DNA of 64,000 bases from an uncultured Paracoccaceae bacterium (GTDB taxonomy: Bacteria; Pseudomonadota; Alphaproteobacteria; Rhodobacterales; Rhodobacteraceae): NCBI GenBank assembly GCA_947503175.1, contig CANNCO010000004.1:124001-188000 (forward strand). The letters are read 5' to 3'. Below, piece by piece: positions 8,436 to 19,451 of the stretch (position 1 is its first letter; every line of letters starts with the position of its first letter). A program made the translations under genes and the position numbers. Below the pieces are notes generated by a model that saw only the letters and a list, made by a program, of their open reading frames with translations, ran no database searches and was not told where the DNA came from.

Positions 8436-8972
8436 ATGCGACGTATCATCTATGACGTGGCCGTCAGCGCAGACGGCTTTATCTGTGGACCTTCCGGCGA
8501 TATCTCGTCCTTCCCCGCAACCGGTGACCATCTTACTGCATATCAGGCGCGTCTGGCGACGTATTCGACCGTGATCATGGGCCGCCAGACCTATGAGTTC
8601 GGCTATGGCTATGGGCTGGAACCCGGAGCACGGGCCTATCCCGATATGGATCACCACATCTTTTCGCGCACCCTCGAACTGCCCGAGGGCGCAGAGGTTG
8701 CAGTGGTTCGAGTTGGCTGGTCAGAGGTGTTGGAGCGCCTTCGAAAGACGGGAACGGGCGACATCTACCTGTGCGGCGGCGGCCTGTTCGCGGCTTGGGT
8801 TGCAGGTTGCGGGGCACTTGATCGCCTCCGCATCAAACGCGCGCCAGCTATACTCGGCAACGGCATCCGCCTCTTCGACGGTCTCACGACCCCCCTGAAA
8901 CTCCGGCTCGATCAGACGGTAAAGCACGAAAGCGGCGTGGTTTTCGAAGACTACGCCGTCCTGCCATCCTGA
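8436..8972 (+). CDS. Dihydrofolate reductase-family (RibD C-terminal-like) protein
   Basis: A 178-residue protein of the bacterial dihydrofolate reductase/RibD reductase superfamily. The start RRIIYDVAVSADGFICGPSGD matches the family's first strand. STVIMGRQTYEFGY is the NADPH-binding segment, and IYLCGGGLFAAWV the Gly-rich C-terminal part. Such proteins are not true folate reductases as far as known, and the substrate is unknown. I used the ATG at 8436; an upstream ATG at 8424 is in frame. It lies on the opposite strand to its neighbours and its end overlaps sfsA by 22 bases tail to tail, which suggests a later insertion. Confidence 0.8.
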   Translation: MRRIIYDVAVSADGFICGPSGDISSFPATGDHLTAYQARLATYSTVIMGRQTYEFGYGYGLEPGARAYPDMDHHIFSRTLELPEGAEVAVVRVGWSEVLERLRKTGTGDIYLCGGGLFAAWVAGCGALDRLRIKRAPAILGNGIRLFDGLTTPLKLRLDQTVKHESGVVFEDYAVLPS

Positions 8973-9673
8973 CGCATGACCGGAAGGGGTTTGTCGATCC
9001 AGACCCCTTCCGGCGATATCCGCGTCCCATAACACAACATCTCGACACCCGCCTCGGCGGCGCGCTCGAACGCAGCGCCATAGCCGGGATCCAGATCGAA
9101 GGCCATTTTCAGCCGTGCGCAGTCGGTCCGCTGCACAAGATACAGCATCACCGCCCGATGTCCTAGGGCGACCATGGACGACAACTCGTCCAGATGCCGT
9201 GCCCCGCGCGTCGTCACGCTGTCGGGAAACTCCGCCCAGTCAGCTTCGCGTCGAAGATGCACATTCTTCACCTCGACATAGGCATCGGGCAGGTCAGGAT
9301 CGGTCAGCAGAAAATCGACCCGGCTCTTCTCGCCATATTTCACTTCCGGTCGCACCGTCTTGTAAGCTGCCAGTTCCCGAACCAGCCCCTCCTGTAACGC
9401 CTCTTTCACCACCCGGTTGGGCACCGCCGTATCGATGCCCGACCAATGGAGTTCCGGCAACTCCGCCAGCCGCCACCCGTATTTCAGCTTCTTCCTGGGG
9501 TCGTCGTTCGGCTCCAGCCACACCCGCAGCCCAGGCTCTTTCAGCCCCATCATGCTGCCAGGGTTGGGGCAATGGGCGCGCACGATCTCGCCCGTATCAA
9601 GCTCGACTTCGCACAGGAACCGCATCCATCGGCGGATCAGACGGCCCGGGACAAGAGGGGTTTGAAAGCGCAT
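8951..9673 (-). CDS. sfsA: DNA/RNA nuclease SfsA
   Basis: A 240-residue SfsA-family protein, named from sugar-fermentation stimulation but carrying a PD-(D/E)XK nuclease-like fold. Clear blocks: RFLCEVELDTGEIVRAHCPNPG, then NPGSMMGL, KSRVDFLL and the nuclease core YVEVKNVHL, with RGARHLDEL later. The start at 9673 is where homology begins; the open frame continues upstream but overlaps the divergent gene at 9720. In related genomes sfsA and map are often adjacent; here the reductase-like gene lies between them. Confidence 0.93.
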   Translation of the reverse strand: MRFQTPLVPGRLIRRWMRFLCEVELDTGEIVRAHCPNPGSMMGLKEPGLRVWLEPNDDPRKKLKYGWRLAELPELHWSGIDTAVPNRVVKEALQEGLVRELAAYKTVRPEVKYGEKSRVDFLLTDPDLPDAYVEVKNVHLRREADWAEFPDSVTTRGARHLDELSSMVALGHRAVMLYLVQRTDCARLKMAFDLDPGYGAAFERAAEAGVEMLCYGTRISPEGVWIDKPLPVMRQDGRTA

Positions 9674-9719
9674 GGCTTGCCCCCTATACCGCGAAGGACC
9701 ATCGGGCAAGGAGGCCGCA

Positions 9720-10451
9720 ATGCCAAACCCCAAAGCCGCAATGCTTGTCATCGGAGACGAAATCCTGTCCGGCCGGACGCGGGACGCGAACATGCACTAT
9801 CTGGCCGGCGAACTGGCCAAGCGCGGCATAGACCTGGCAGAGGTGCGGATTGTCTCCGATGACCACGCGGCGATCATTTCCGCCACGCAGGCACTCTCTG
9901 CTGCATATGATCATCTCTTCACATCGGGCGGCATCGGACCGACCCATGACGACATCACGGCCGAGGCCATCGCCGAGGCACTTGATACACCGATCTCGAT
10001 CCGCGACGACGCCCGCGCCCTGTTGCAAGCCCATTACGACCGGCAGGGAAGCGAGTTGAACGAGGCACGGCTGCGCATGGCCCGCGTCCCGGATGGCGCA
10101 ACCCTGATCGACAACCCCATTTCCGCCGCACCCGGCTTTTCGCTGGGCAATGTGCACGTCTTGGCGGGCGTACCGATGGTGTTTCAGGCAATGGTGGCCA
10201 GCGTTCTGCCAACGATTACGGGCGGCGCACCGATCCTCAGCCAGACACTTCGCATCGATCGGGGCGAAGGCGACATCGCGGGTCCGCTTTCCGATCTCGC
10301 CGCCCGCTATCCAGACCTCTCCTTGGGCTCCTACCCGTTTCTCCGCGACGGCGTTTACGGGGCCAACATCGTCATCCGGGGGGCGGACGGGCCGGCAATC
10401 GACAGGGCGATGTCAGAACTCTCTGCGCTTTTTCCCGGCGAGATTGCATGA
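9720..10451 (+). CDS. Molybdopterin-binding / CinA N-terminal-domain protein
   Basis: A 243-residue protein with the competence/damage-inducible CinA N-terminal (MoCF-type) domain but no CinA C-terminal amidase domain. The core is AMLVIGDEILSGRTRDANM, then SGGIGPTHDDITAEAIAEAL, the pterin-binding-like loop of the MoeA/MogA fold. In alphaproteobacteria such stand-alone domains are common and of unsettled function, possibly nucleotide or pterin pyrophosphatase. It overlaps the following GNAT gene by four bases. Confidence 0.85.
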   Translation: MPNPKAAMLVIGDEILSGRTRDANMHYLAGELAKRGIDLAEVRIVSDDHAAIISATQALSAAYDHLFTSGGIGPTHDDITAEAIAEALDTPISIRDDARALLQAHYDRQGSELNEARLRMARVPDGATLIDNPISAAPGFSLGNVHVLAGVPMVFQAMVASVLPTITGGAPILSQTLRIDRGEGDIAGPLSDLAARYPDLSLGSYPFLRDGVYGANIVIRGADGPAIDRAMSELSALFPGEIA

Positions 10452-11158
10452 CACTACCCTCGGCAGATGCCGTACAGGCGGCGGTCGAGGCGACATGGCC
10501 CCCCGCCGATCGCTGGCAGGACGGGCCTTTTGTCCATCGGGACGGGGCCGGGGGCGGCAAACGCGTGTCGGCAACGACAGTGTCCGGCCCGGTCACAGAG
10601 CAGCAGATCGCCGACCAGAACAGCCCGCTTTTCTGCATCCGTTCCGGCGAAGACGCATTGGACCGGATATTGGAGGCGGCTGGCTACCGCATCATCGATC
10701 CGGTCACCCTCTATGCCGCCCCGGTCGAAGGCCTGATCAACGCCGATCTGCCCCGGCTTGCCGCGATCTGTTGCGACGTCCCTTTGGGCATACAGCTGGA
10801 AATCTGGCAGGAGGGCGGAATAGGCCCGGGCCGGATTGCGGTGATGGAGCGCGCGCCAAGCCCAAAAACCTATATTCTCGGACGCTCCAAGGACCGCCCC
10901 GCCGGTACCGCCTTCGTCGCGATCGCGGACGGCCTCGCCATGATCCACGCGATCGAGACGCGGCCCCACTTCCGGCGGCAGGGCGTGGGCCGCGCCATGC
11001 TGCAACGCGCCGCCGGCTGGGCCTCCCGCAACGCGGCGACCCATCTGACACTTGCGGTTACCACGGCGAATACGGCAGCCAATGCGCTCTACTCTTCCCT
11101 CGGGATGCGACCCGTGGGACAGTACCATTATCGCATGCGGCCGGAGAATCCATCCTGA
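10448..11158 (+). CDS. GNAT-family N-acetyltransferase
   Basis: A 236-residue protein whose C-terminal half is a GNAT domain. The acetyl-CoA-binding segment is IETRPHFRRQGVGRAML (R-x2-G-x-G/A), followed by AVTTANTAANALYSSLGM, typical of the beta5-alpha4 part. The N-terminal half (residues 1-120) is less conserved and probably recognises the substrate. It is in an overlapping run: ATGA with the CinA-like gene and TGATG with the AhpD-like gene. Substrate unknown. Confidence 0.82.
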   Translation: MTLPSADAVQAAVEATWPPADRWQDGPFVHRDGAGGGKRVSATTVSGPVTEQQIADQNSPLFCIRSGEDALDRILEAAGYRIIDPVTLYAAPVEGLINADLPRLAAICCDVPLGIQLEIWQEGGIGPGRIAVMERAPSPKTYILGRSKDRPAGTAFVAIADGLAMIHAIETRPHFRRQGVGRAMLQRAAGWASRNAATHLTLAVTTANTAANALYSSLGMRPVGQYHYRMRPENPS

Positions 11159-11724
11159 TGACCGATCACCCCACCGCCCTTGATCTGCCACCGGTCGATC
11201 CGCTGCCGGACCGGACCCAGGCCTATTTCGATCTATGCGCCGAAAAGCTCGGGATCCTGCCGAATGTCCTGCGCGCCTATGCCTTTGACATCGAAAAACT
11301 CGATGCATTCACAACGCTCTACAATCAACTGATGCTAGGAGAGAGCGGGCTGAGCAAGCTGGATCGCGAGATGATCGGTGTCGTCGTCTCGTCCATTAAT
11401 CGCTGCTGGTACTGTCAGGTCGCCCATGGCGCGGCGGTACGCGAATACTCCGGCGACCCGGCCCTTGGCGAAGCGATGGTCATGAACTGGCGCGCCGCCG
11501 ATCTGGATGAGCGGCAAACGGCGATGCTGACATTCACCGAGACTGTCACGACAGACAGCGCCCGGATCACCGAAGTCGACCGCGAAACGCTGCGGTCGGT
11601 CGGGTTCAGCGATCGCGACATCTGGGATATGGCCTCGGTCGCGGGTTTCTTTGCAATGTCGAACCGCGTGGCGTCGGCGACAGGCATGCGACCAAACCCC
11701 GAGTACCACGCACGCGCCCGATGA
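11158..11724 (+). CDS. Peroxidase-related enzyme (AhpD/carboxymuconolactone decarboxylase-like)
   Basis: A 188-residue protein of the uncharacterised peroxidase-related subfamily of the AhpD/CMD superfamily. The redox site is SINRCWYCQVAHGAAVRE, where CxxC followed by H-G matches the AhpD-type thiol-relay motif. A cytoplasmic alkyl-hydroperoxide or thiol oxidoreductase role is likely, but the reaction is unknown. It starts in a TGATG overlap with the GNAT gene. The reading frame is stop-free for about 1 kb upstream, but that segment is an out-of-frame shadow of the preceding genes. Confidence 0.85.
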   Translation: MTDHPTALDLPPVDPLPDRTQAYFDLCAEKLGILPNVLRAYAFDIEKLDAFTTLYNQLMLGESGLSKLDREMIGVVVSSINRCWYCQVAHGAAVREYSGDPALGEAMVMNWRAADLDERQTAMLTFTETVTTDSARITEVDRETLRSVGFSDRDIWDMASVAGFFAMSNRVASATGMRPNPEYHARAR

Positions 11725-12641
11725 AATCAGCCCCCTTCGCCCTGATCACTATTCTCCTGACAAGCGCTGCCTCGGCGCAAACCTTTGATTTGCCTGCAAA
11801 TGCCCGCCTGACCACCGAGGATAAGGCCCCGGCGGGCGTTCTCGCGCTGGCAACGGGGCCATGGTCCGACGGCACTGTTCCGGTGCGAAAGATCGAAGGC
11901 CCCTTGTCACGGCAGGCATGGCGGATACCGCAAACCGGCCTGACACCGCTTCAGATACTCACGCCCTTGCGCGACACCCTGACCAGCGCGGGCTTCGAAA
12001 TCCTGCTGGAATGCGCCGACCGGGCGTGCGGCGGGTTCGATTTCCGTTTCGCGCTTGATCTATTGCCCGAACCTGACATGCATGTGGATCTTGGCAATTA
12101 TCAGTATCTCGCGGCATTGGGGCCGGACGGCACGGGGATTACGCTCGTGGCAAGCCAAAATGCCGCGACAGGTTACCTCCACATCGCACGCGTGGGCCCC
12201 GGTCAGGCCCCCGAAGTTCAGGGGCCCCAGCCGCAAGCCGAAGATGTACCTCCCCCGGCCACCACGATCCCGCTGATCAACCGGCTTGCGCAAGACGGCC
12301 ATGTCCCGCTCGACGATCTGGAATTCGCGACCGGCTCGTCCGATCTTGCACCGACGGGCTTTTCCTCCCTCATCGCCCTCGGCAGTTGGTTGAACGCCGA
12401 TGTGGAGCGTCGGGTGATATTGGTGGGTCACAGCGACAACGTGGGCAACCTTGACCGCAACATCGCCCTTTCGGAAAGCCGTGCGGCCTCTGTCGTCACC
12501 CGTCTGATCCAGGCACATGGGGTGGCATCCGGTCAGCTACGGGCGAAGGGCATTGGCTTTCTTGCCCCCCGCGCCAGCAACGCGACGCCCGAAGGACGCG
12601 CCCTTAACCGCCGGGTCGAGGTCGTTCTGGACGAAAACTAG
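11721..12641 (+). CDS. OmpA-family outer membrane/periplasmic protein
   Basis: A 306-residue exported protein. Residues 1-20 form a Sec signal peptide ending ASAQ. The middle is unique and contains two Cys (ECADRACGG). A proline-rich linker near residue 175 leads into a C-terminal OmpA peptidoglycan-binding domain: LEFATGSSDLAP, VILVGHSDNVGN with Asp, then SESRAASVVTRLI and RALNRRVEVVL with the conserved Arg pair. There is no beta-barrel domain, so it probably anchors a periplasmic module to peptidoglycan. It overlaps the AhpD-like gene by four bases and ends the plus-strand run. Confidence 0.87.
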   Translation: MKSAPFALITILLTSAASAQTFDLPANARLTTEDKAPAGVLALATGPWSDGTVPVRKIEGPLSRQAWRIPQTGLTPLQILTPLRDTLTSAGFEILLECADRACGGFDFRFALDLLPEPDMHVDLGNYQYLAALGPDGTGITLVASQNAATGYLHIARVGPGQAPEVQGPQPQAEDVPPPATTIPLINRLAQDGHVPLDDLEFATGSSDLAPTGFSSLIALGSWLNADVERRVILVGHSDNVGNLDRNIALSESRAASVVTRLIQAHGVASGQLRAKGIGFLAPRASNATPEGRALNRRVEVVLDEN

Positions 12642-12701
12642 GTCGAAACGAAAACGGGCGCCCCAGAGGACACCCGTAATCTGCACCCCGAACCTGTGCC
12701 C

Positions 12702-13607
12702 TTACCAGGCGTCGGGACCCTTTTCGGCAAAGGAATGCACCAGAAAATCGATAAAGGCGCGCACCTTGGGCTGGGTAAACCGTCCTGGCGGATAAACCGC
12801 GTAGATGCCTTGCGTTTCAATCGGCAGGTCCGGAATGGCCTCCTCGACAATCCCATCGGCCAATGCATCGGCGTAAAGGAAGCTGGGAAGATACGCGATG
12901 CCAAGACCGGAAATCGCTGCATTCAAAAGGGATTGACCGTCATTCACCGTAAGCCAGCCCGCCGTCCGGACCTGACGCTTTTCACCCGAAGGGGCGGTCA
13001 GCTTCCAAACATTGCCCGATGACTGGTTCGAGTAATGCAAAAGCTTGTGTTCGTTCAGATCGTCGATCTTCGCGGGCTTGCCGTATTGCTCGAAATAGGC
13101 CGGGCTGGCGATCATCCGCTTGGTGGTTTCGCACAGTTTGCGCGCACGCAGCGTCGAATCCTCCAACTCGCCGATCCGGATCGCCATGTCGAAGCCTTCG
13201 GAAATCAGCTCCACATAGCGGTTGTTCAGCACCATGTTCACCGTGATCTCGGGAAATTCCTGAAGGAACTCTCCCAGCACCGGCGACAGGTGGTTCACAC
13301 CGAAATCCGTGGCCACCGAAATCCGCAATAGCCCGGAAGGCGCGGATTGCATCGAGGTAACCAAAGCGTCGGCTTCGCCTGCATCGTTCAGCACACGGCG
13401 CGCCCGATCATAGTAAGCAAGACCGATTTCGGTCGGGCTTACCCGGCGCGTTGTTCTATTTAAAAGCCGGGCACCCAGACGGGCCTCCAGCGATGAAACG
13501 TGTTTGGAAACTGCGGATTTTGAAATCCCCATCTTCTTGGCAGCATCCGTGAATCCCCCCTGATCCACGACCGTTGCGAAGGCTTCCATTTCGGTCAAGC
13601 GGTCCAT
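12702..13607 (-). CDS. LysR-family transcriptional regulator
   Basis: A 301-residue LTTR. The N-terminal helix-turn-helix is AFATVVDQGGFTDAAKKMGISKSAVSKHV in two pieces (residues ~8-36), followed by LEARLGARLLNRTTRRVSPTE. The effector-binding domain resembles the CrgA/DmlR subgroup (YVELISEGFDMAIRIGEL). The 180-bp region upstream, before the FadH-like gene, is relatively A+T-rich and may hold its promoter. Its target is not evident; the gene it faces tail to tail is the OmpA-family gene. Confidence 0.88.
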   Translation of the reverse strand: MDRLTEMEAFATVVDQGGFTDAAKKMGISKSAVSKHVSSLEARLGARLLNRTTRRVSPTEIGLAYYDRARRVLNDAGEADALVTSMQSAPSGLLRISVATDFGVNHLSPVLGEFLQEFPEITVNMVLNNRYVELISEGFDMAIRIGELEDSTLRARKLCETTKRMIASPAYFEQYGKPAKIDDLNEHKLLHYSNQSSGNVWKLTAPSGEKRQVRTAGWLTVNDGQSLLNAAISGLGIAYLPSFLYADALADGIVEEAIPDLPIETQGIYAVYPPGRFTQPKVRAFIDFLVHSFAEKGPDAW

Positions 13608-13788
13608 TATTTAACCTTTATCCCGTATCCCTCCAGCGTTCCTCCTTTTGAAATCCAAATCGGGCGACAATGCGGAAGACGACCGACAATAGTTTGGTTT
13701 CTTCGGGATCGTATTATGTGGCGAAACACAACTATTAACGACTGCTCGTCGACACGGATCACACAGACCGAGAAACTTCTATTTCTTT

Positions 13789-15864
<2,076 letters not shown>

Positions 15865-15882
15865 TCACGCCCCGACGCCGCG

Positions 15883-16332
15883 TCAGCCCGGCAGTTTGCC
15901 GGTCAGGACATAGCGCAGGACATCGACCACCTGACCGGGCTGTTCCGCCACGGCCAGCGCCGCCGCGTGAACTTCCTTCAGCGCATGCTGGTGCTCGGGC
16001 GGGTTCAGAACGATCAGAGACTTGCCCAGCGCCGCGGCATAGCCCGCATCGAACGCCGCATTCCACTGCTTGTACTTGTCCCCGAACCGCACGACGACGA
16101 CATCTGCATCCTCGATCCCCTTCCGGGTCCGGATCGCATTGACCATCGCGCCCTTGTGGTCGTGCCAATACTTATTCGGCTCTTCCCCAAGAATCGCGAC
16201 GCCGCAATCGTCCGATGCCCCGTGATCGGTAACCGGCGAAGCGAACGTCACGTCCAGCCCCTTCGCGCCTTCGACAATCTGCTCACGCCAATCCGTATGA
16301 ATCTCACCCGAAAGGTAAACGTTCAGGGTCAT
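15883..16332 (-). CDS. ytoQ: YtoQ-family protein
   Basis: A 149-residue protein of the YtoQ family (nucleoside 2-deoxyribosyltransferase-like fold), function unknown. The start LNVYLSGEIHTDWREQI and the middle DADVVVVRFGDKYKQWNAAFDAGYA are highly characteristic; the latter resembles the deoxyribosyltransferase region holding a catalytic Glu/Asp. It overlaps the upstream phosphoribosyltransferase by four bases, so a joint role in nucleotide or nucleoside salvage is plausible but inferred. Confidence 0.85.
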   Translation of the reverse strand: MTLNVYLSGEIHTDWREQIVEGAKGLDVTFASPVTDHGASDDCGVAILGEEPNKYWHDHKGAMVNAIRTRKGIEDADVVVVRFGDKYKQWNAAFDAGYAAALGKSLIVLNPPEHQHALKEVHAAALAVAEQPGQVVDVLRYVLTGKLPG

Positions 16333-16997
16333 GGTCGCTCCTCCATCCTGCTCTTTTCTGCCTCGGCCAGAAGCGCGATCACGCGATCATCCCCGACCTG
16401 TTCGAAGTGATGATAGTGCACCCCGACCGCATAGAAAGGCTGCGGCGTCTCAAGACACACAACACCGTCCACCAGTGCGGCGACCTCGGCGAGTGTATCC
16501 GGCGGCGCCACTGGAACAGCCAGCACAATCTCATGCGGCGACGACCGCCGCAACCCGGCCAGCGCCGCCTTTACCGTAGCACCGGTCGCAATACCATCAT
16601 CGACAACAACTGCGGTACGGCCAGAGACAGGCACAGGTGAGCGACCTCCCAGATAGCGGGCGCGGCGGGCAACATTCTCGGCCTGTTTCACCTGAATGGC
16701 GTCGGCAAAGTCTGCCTCGGTCAGCCCCGACTGCCGCAGGAGCGCCGGGTTGAAAACGGACTGCGGCGGCGTGCCGTCAACGACAGCGCCCGCCGCCAGT
16801 TCTTCATGCCCCGGAACCCCGATCTTGCGCACGAGGATCAGATCAAGGGGCGCGCGAAGCCGCGCGGCCACCGGCACCGCCACGGGCACGCCACCCCGGG
16901 GCAGCGCAAGAACCACCGGGTCGGTCAGATCGAGCTCTGCAACCCGATCCGCCAGCGCCAGCCCCGCAGCCAAACGATCTTCGAACAGCCATGCCAT
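16329..16997 (-). CDS. Phosphoribosyltransferase-domain protein
   Basis: A 222-residue type I phosphoribosyltransferase-fold protein. The PRPP-binding motif is TAVVVDDGIATGATVKAAL at about residues 127-145, and the N-terminal VVLALPRGGVPVAVPVA is the pyrophosphate-loop region. This subgroup is widespread and often beside stress genes; its substrate is unknown. It is coupled to ytoQ by an ATGA overlap. The 60 bp to pheT hold nothing notable. Confidence 0.82.
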   Translation of the reverse strand: MAWLFEDRLAAGLALADRVAELDLTDPVVLALPRGGVPVAVPVAARLRAPLDLILVRKIGVPGHEELAAGAVVDGTPPQSVFNPALLRQSGLTEADFADAIQVKQAENVARRARYLGGRSPVPVSGRTAVVVDDGIATGATVKAALAGLRRSSPHEIVLAVPVAPPDTLAEVAALVDGVVCLETPQPFYAVGVHYHHFEQVGDDRVIALLAEAEKSRMEERP

Positions 16998-17057
16998 GTC
17001 ATCTCTCCGCTTTTCGCGAAGAGTTGCATGATTAACAGACCGGTGGGTTGACCAGCG

Positions 17058-19451
17058 TCAGCCCCGCAGAACCCCGCCCGTGGCCTTTACCACTTTCTCG
17101 ACGATCTTCGTCCCCACCGCCTCGATCTCCGCTTCGGTCAGCGTCTGTTCCGAAGGCTGCATGCGCACTGTGATCGCAAGGGATTTCTTTCCCTCGCCCA
17201 GCGAACCGCCAACGAACTCATCGAAAACACGCACGCTCTCGATCAGGCCCTTATCGGCCCCGGCGGCGGCATTGACGACATCAAGCGCCGCCACATCACC
17301 ATCAAGAACAAAGGCAAAGTCGCGCTCGACCGCCTGCAAATCCTGCAAATGCAGCGCAGGCCGCGTTGCCGTCTTCGACCGCGGCTCGGGCACTTCCTCC
17401 GGCCAGATCGTGAACGCCATGGCTGGACCTTTGACGTCCATCTCGCGCAGCACCTTCGGGTGCAACTCGCCGAATATGCCCAGCACCTTCTTCGGCCCCA
17501 GACAGATCATGCCATGCCGCCCGGGATGCCACCATTCGCGCGCGCCGCGCAGGATCTGAACCCTCGCCGGCGCGCCGATCGAGGCCAGAACCGCCTCTGC
17601 ATCCGCCTTCACATCAAAAACGGTCACGGGCCGGGATGCGCCGTGCACATCCTTCGGCCCGGTCCGCCCGATCAGAACCCCGCTGATCAGCCAATGCTGC
17701 TCACCCGGCTCTGCACCGTGAAACGCGGGCCCGACCTCGAACAGCGCAAGATCCATGAACCCCCGCGCCTGATTACGCGCCGCAGCCTGCAAAAGGCCCG
17801 GCAGCAAGGCAGGCCGCATATGGCTCATCTCGGTTGAGATTGGGTTTTCCAGTTCCCCGCCATCGTTGCCGAACAGCGCCGCCGTCTTTGCATCGATGAA
17901 GCTGTAGGTGACGCATTCGTTGTATCCCAGCGCCGCCGCCGTCCGCCGCGCGATCTGTTCACGCCGCTGGCTAACGGTCAGAACGGGTTTCGGAACCGCC
18001 GCCTGGGGCCTTGGCATCGGCTTTGCCTTCAGCTTGGTCAGCGACGCAATCCGCGCAACCTCCTCCACCAGATCCGCCGCGCCCAGCACATCGTGCCGCC
18101 AGGACGGCGGATGGGCCATGTCACCCTCCATCCGGAAGCCGAGCGCCTCAAGCGTGCGCCGCTGTTCATCCGCCGGTATTGCCATGCCCACCAGCGACTG
18201 CACATGGTTCGTATCCAGCGCATAGGCGCGGTCCGTCTCGACCGGCGCACCGTCCGACACGACCTCCGACGCCTCGCCACTGCACAGATCCAGCACCATC
18301 TGCGTCGCGGCCTCCAGCCCCGGCAGCGTATGGGCCGGGTCAACCCCCCGCTCGAACCGATAGCGTGCATCCGACGTGATCTTCAGCTCGCGCCCGGTCC
18401 GCGCAATCGTGACCGGATCCCAATATGCGCTTTCCAGAAAGACGTTCACGGTCTCCGCGGTCACGCCAGACTGCGCCCCGCCCATGATCCCGGCAATACT
18501 TTCCGGCGCGTTATCGTCCGAAATCACCATCATGCCCGCGGACAAAGTGTATTCCTTGTCATCCAGCGCCATGATCGTCGCATCCTCCTCCAGCCGGTGA
18601 ATCCGAAGATCGCCTTTGACGATATCCGCATCGAAGACGTGCAACGGCCGGTTCTGGTCGAAGGTGAAAAAGTTGGTGATGTCCACCAGCGCCGAGATCG
18701 GCCGCAACCCGATCGCCCGCAAGCGGTCCTGCAGCCATTGCGGGGACGGTCCGTTCTTCACACCCCGGATCACCCGGCCGGTGAAATGCGGCGCACCGCC
18801 GGATTTCAGGCCGTCATCGATATTCACACCGATGGGGCACGGAAACGCGCCCGGCACCGGCGCGATGTCCAGAGGTTTCAAAACCCCGATCCCCCGCGCC
18901 GCCAGATCACGCGCGATACCATGCACCCCCAGCGCATCCTGCCGGTTGGGCGTGATCGCGATCTCGATCACCGGGTCGGCCTTGGACGGATCGTTGGCCG
19001 CCAGCCACTCGACAAAGCTGTCGCCGACCTCGCCCGAGGGCAGTTCGATGATCCCCTCATGCTCGTCCGACAGTTCCAGCTCGCGCTCCGACGCCATCAT
19101 CCCGTGGCTTTCGATCCCGCGGATCTTGCCCACACCAATCGTCGTATCGATCCCCGGCACATAGACACCGGGATGGGCGATCACGACCGTGATCCCCTCG
19201 CGCGCATTGGGCGCACCGCAGATGATCTGTTTCTCGCCCTGATCGGTCGCCACCTGACAGACGCGCAGCCGGTCCGCATCGGGATGTTTTTCCGCCTTCA
19301 GCACCTTGCCGATGGTGAACTCTCTGAGCCGCGCCATAGGGTTCTCGATCCCCTCGACCTCAAGCCCCAGATCGGTCAGTGTCTCGGCGATCTCGTCCAC
19401 CGAGGCATCGGTCTCAAGATGCTCTTTCAGCCAGGACAGCGTGAATTTCAT
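17058..19451 (-). CDS. pheT: Phenylalanyl-tRNA synthetase beta subunit
   Basis: A full-length 797-residue PheRS beta chain, the non-catalytic partner of PheS that also edits mischarged Tyr-tRNA. Start MKFTLSWLKEHLETDASVDE, then the N-terminal tRNA-binding (EMAP-like) domain with VCQVATDQGEKQIICGAPNAR. The B3/B4 editing domain, B5 domain (HDVLGAADLVEEVARI) and C-terminal anticodon-binding ferredoxin-like domain follow (VQAVERDFAFVLD-like block). The start overlaps the stop of the upstream membrane-protein gene (ATGA). It is not directly next to pheS, as is usual; two unrelated genes and a duplicated pheT 5' end lie between them. Confidence 0.97.
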   Translation of the reverse strand: MKFTLSWLKEHLETDASVDEIAETLTDLGLEVEGIENPMARLREFTIGKVLKAEKHPDADRLRVCQVATDQGEKQIICGAPNAREGITVVIAHPGVYVPGIDTTIGVGKIRGIESHGMMASERELELSDEHEGIIELPSGEVGDSFVEWLAANDPSKADPVIEIAITPNRQDALGVHGIARDLAARGIGVLKPLDIAPVPGAFPCPIGVNIDDGLKSGGAPHFTGRVIRGVKNGPSPQWLQDRLRAIGLRPISALVDITNFFTFDQNRPLHVFDADIVKGDLRIHRLEEDATIMALDDKEYTLSAGMMVISDDNAPESIAGIMGGAQSGVTAETVNVFLESAYWDPVTIARTGRELKITSDARYRFERGVDPAHTLPGLEAATQMVLDLCSGEASEVVSDGAPVETDRAYALDTNHVQSLVGMAIPADEQRRTLEALGFRMEGDMAHPPSWRHDVLGAADLVEEVARIASLTKLKAKPMPRPQAAVPKPVLTVSQRREQIARRTAAALGYNECVTYSFIDAKTAALFGNDGGELENPISTEMSHMRPALLPGLLQAAARNQARGFMDLALFEVGPAFHGAEPGEQHWLISGVLIGRTGPKDVHGASRPVTVFDVKADAEAVLASIGAPARVQILRGAREWWHPGRHGMICLGPKKVLGIFGELHPKVLREMDVKGPAMAFTIWPEEVPEPRSKTATRPALHLQDLQAVERDFAFVLDGDVAALDVVNAAAGADKGLIESVRVFDEFVGGSLGEGKKSLAITVRMQPSEQTLTEAEIEAVGTKIVEKVVKATGGVLRG

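Noticed and set aside
10150-11157. Long N-terminal extension of the AhpD-like protein
   Set aside because: The frame is open for 336 codons upstream, but this overlaps two genes in other frames; the ATG at 11158 with its TGATG overlap matches the family start.
12640-12675. Terminator hairpin after the OmpA-family gene
   Set aside because: The ACGGG...CCCGT arms have two internal mismatches and no T-run follows, so it is too weak to call.
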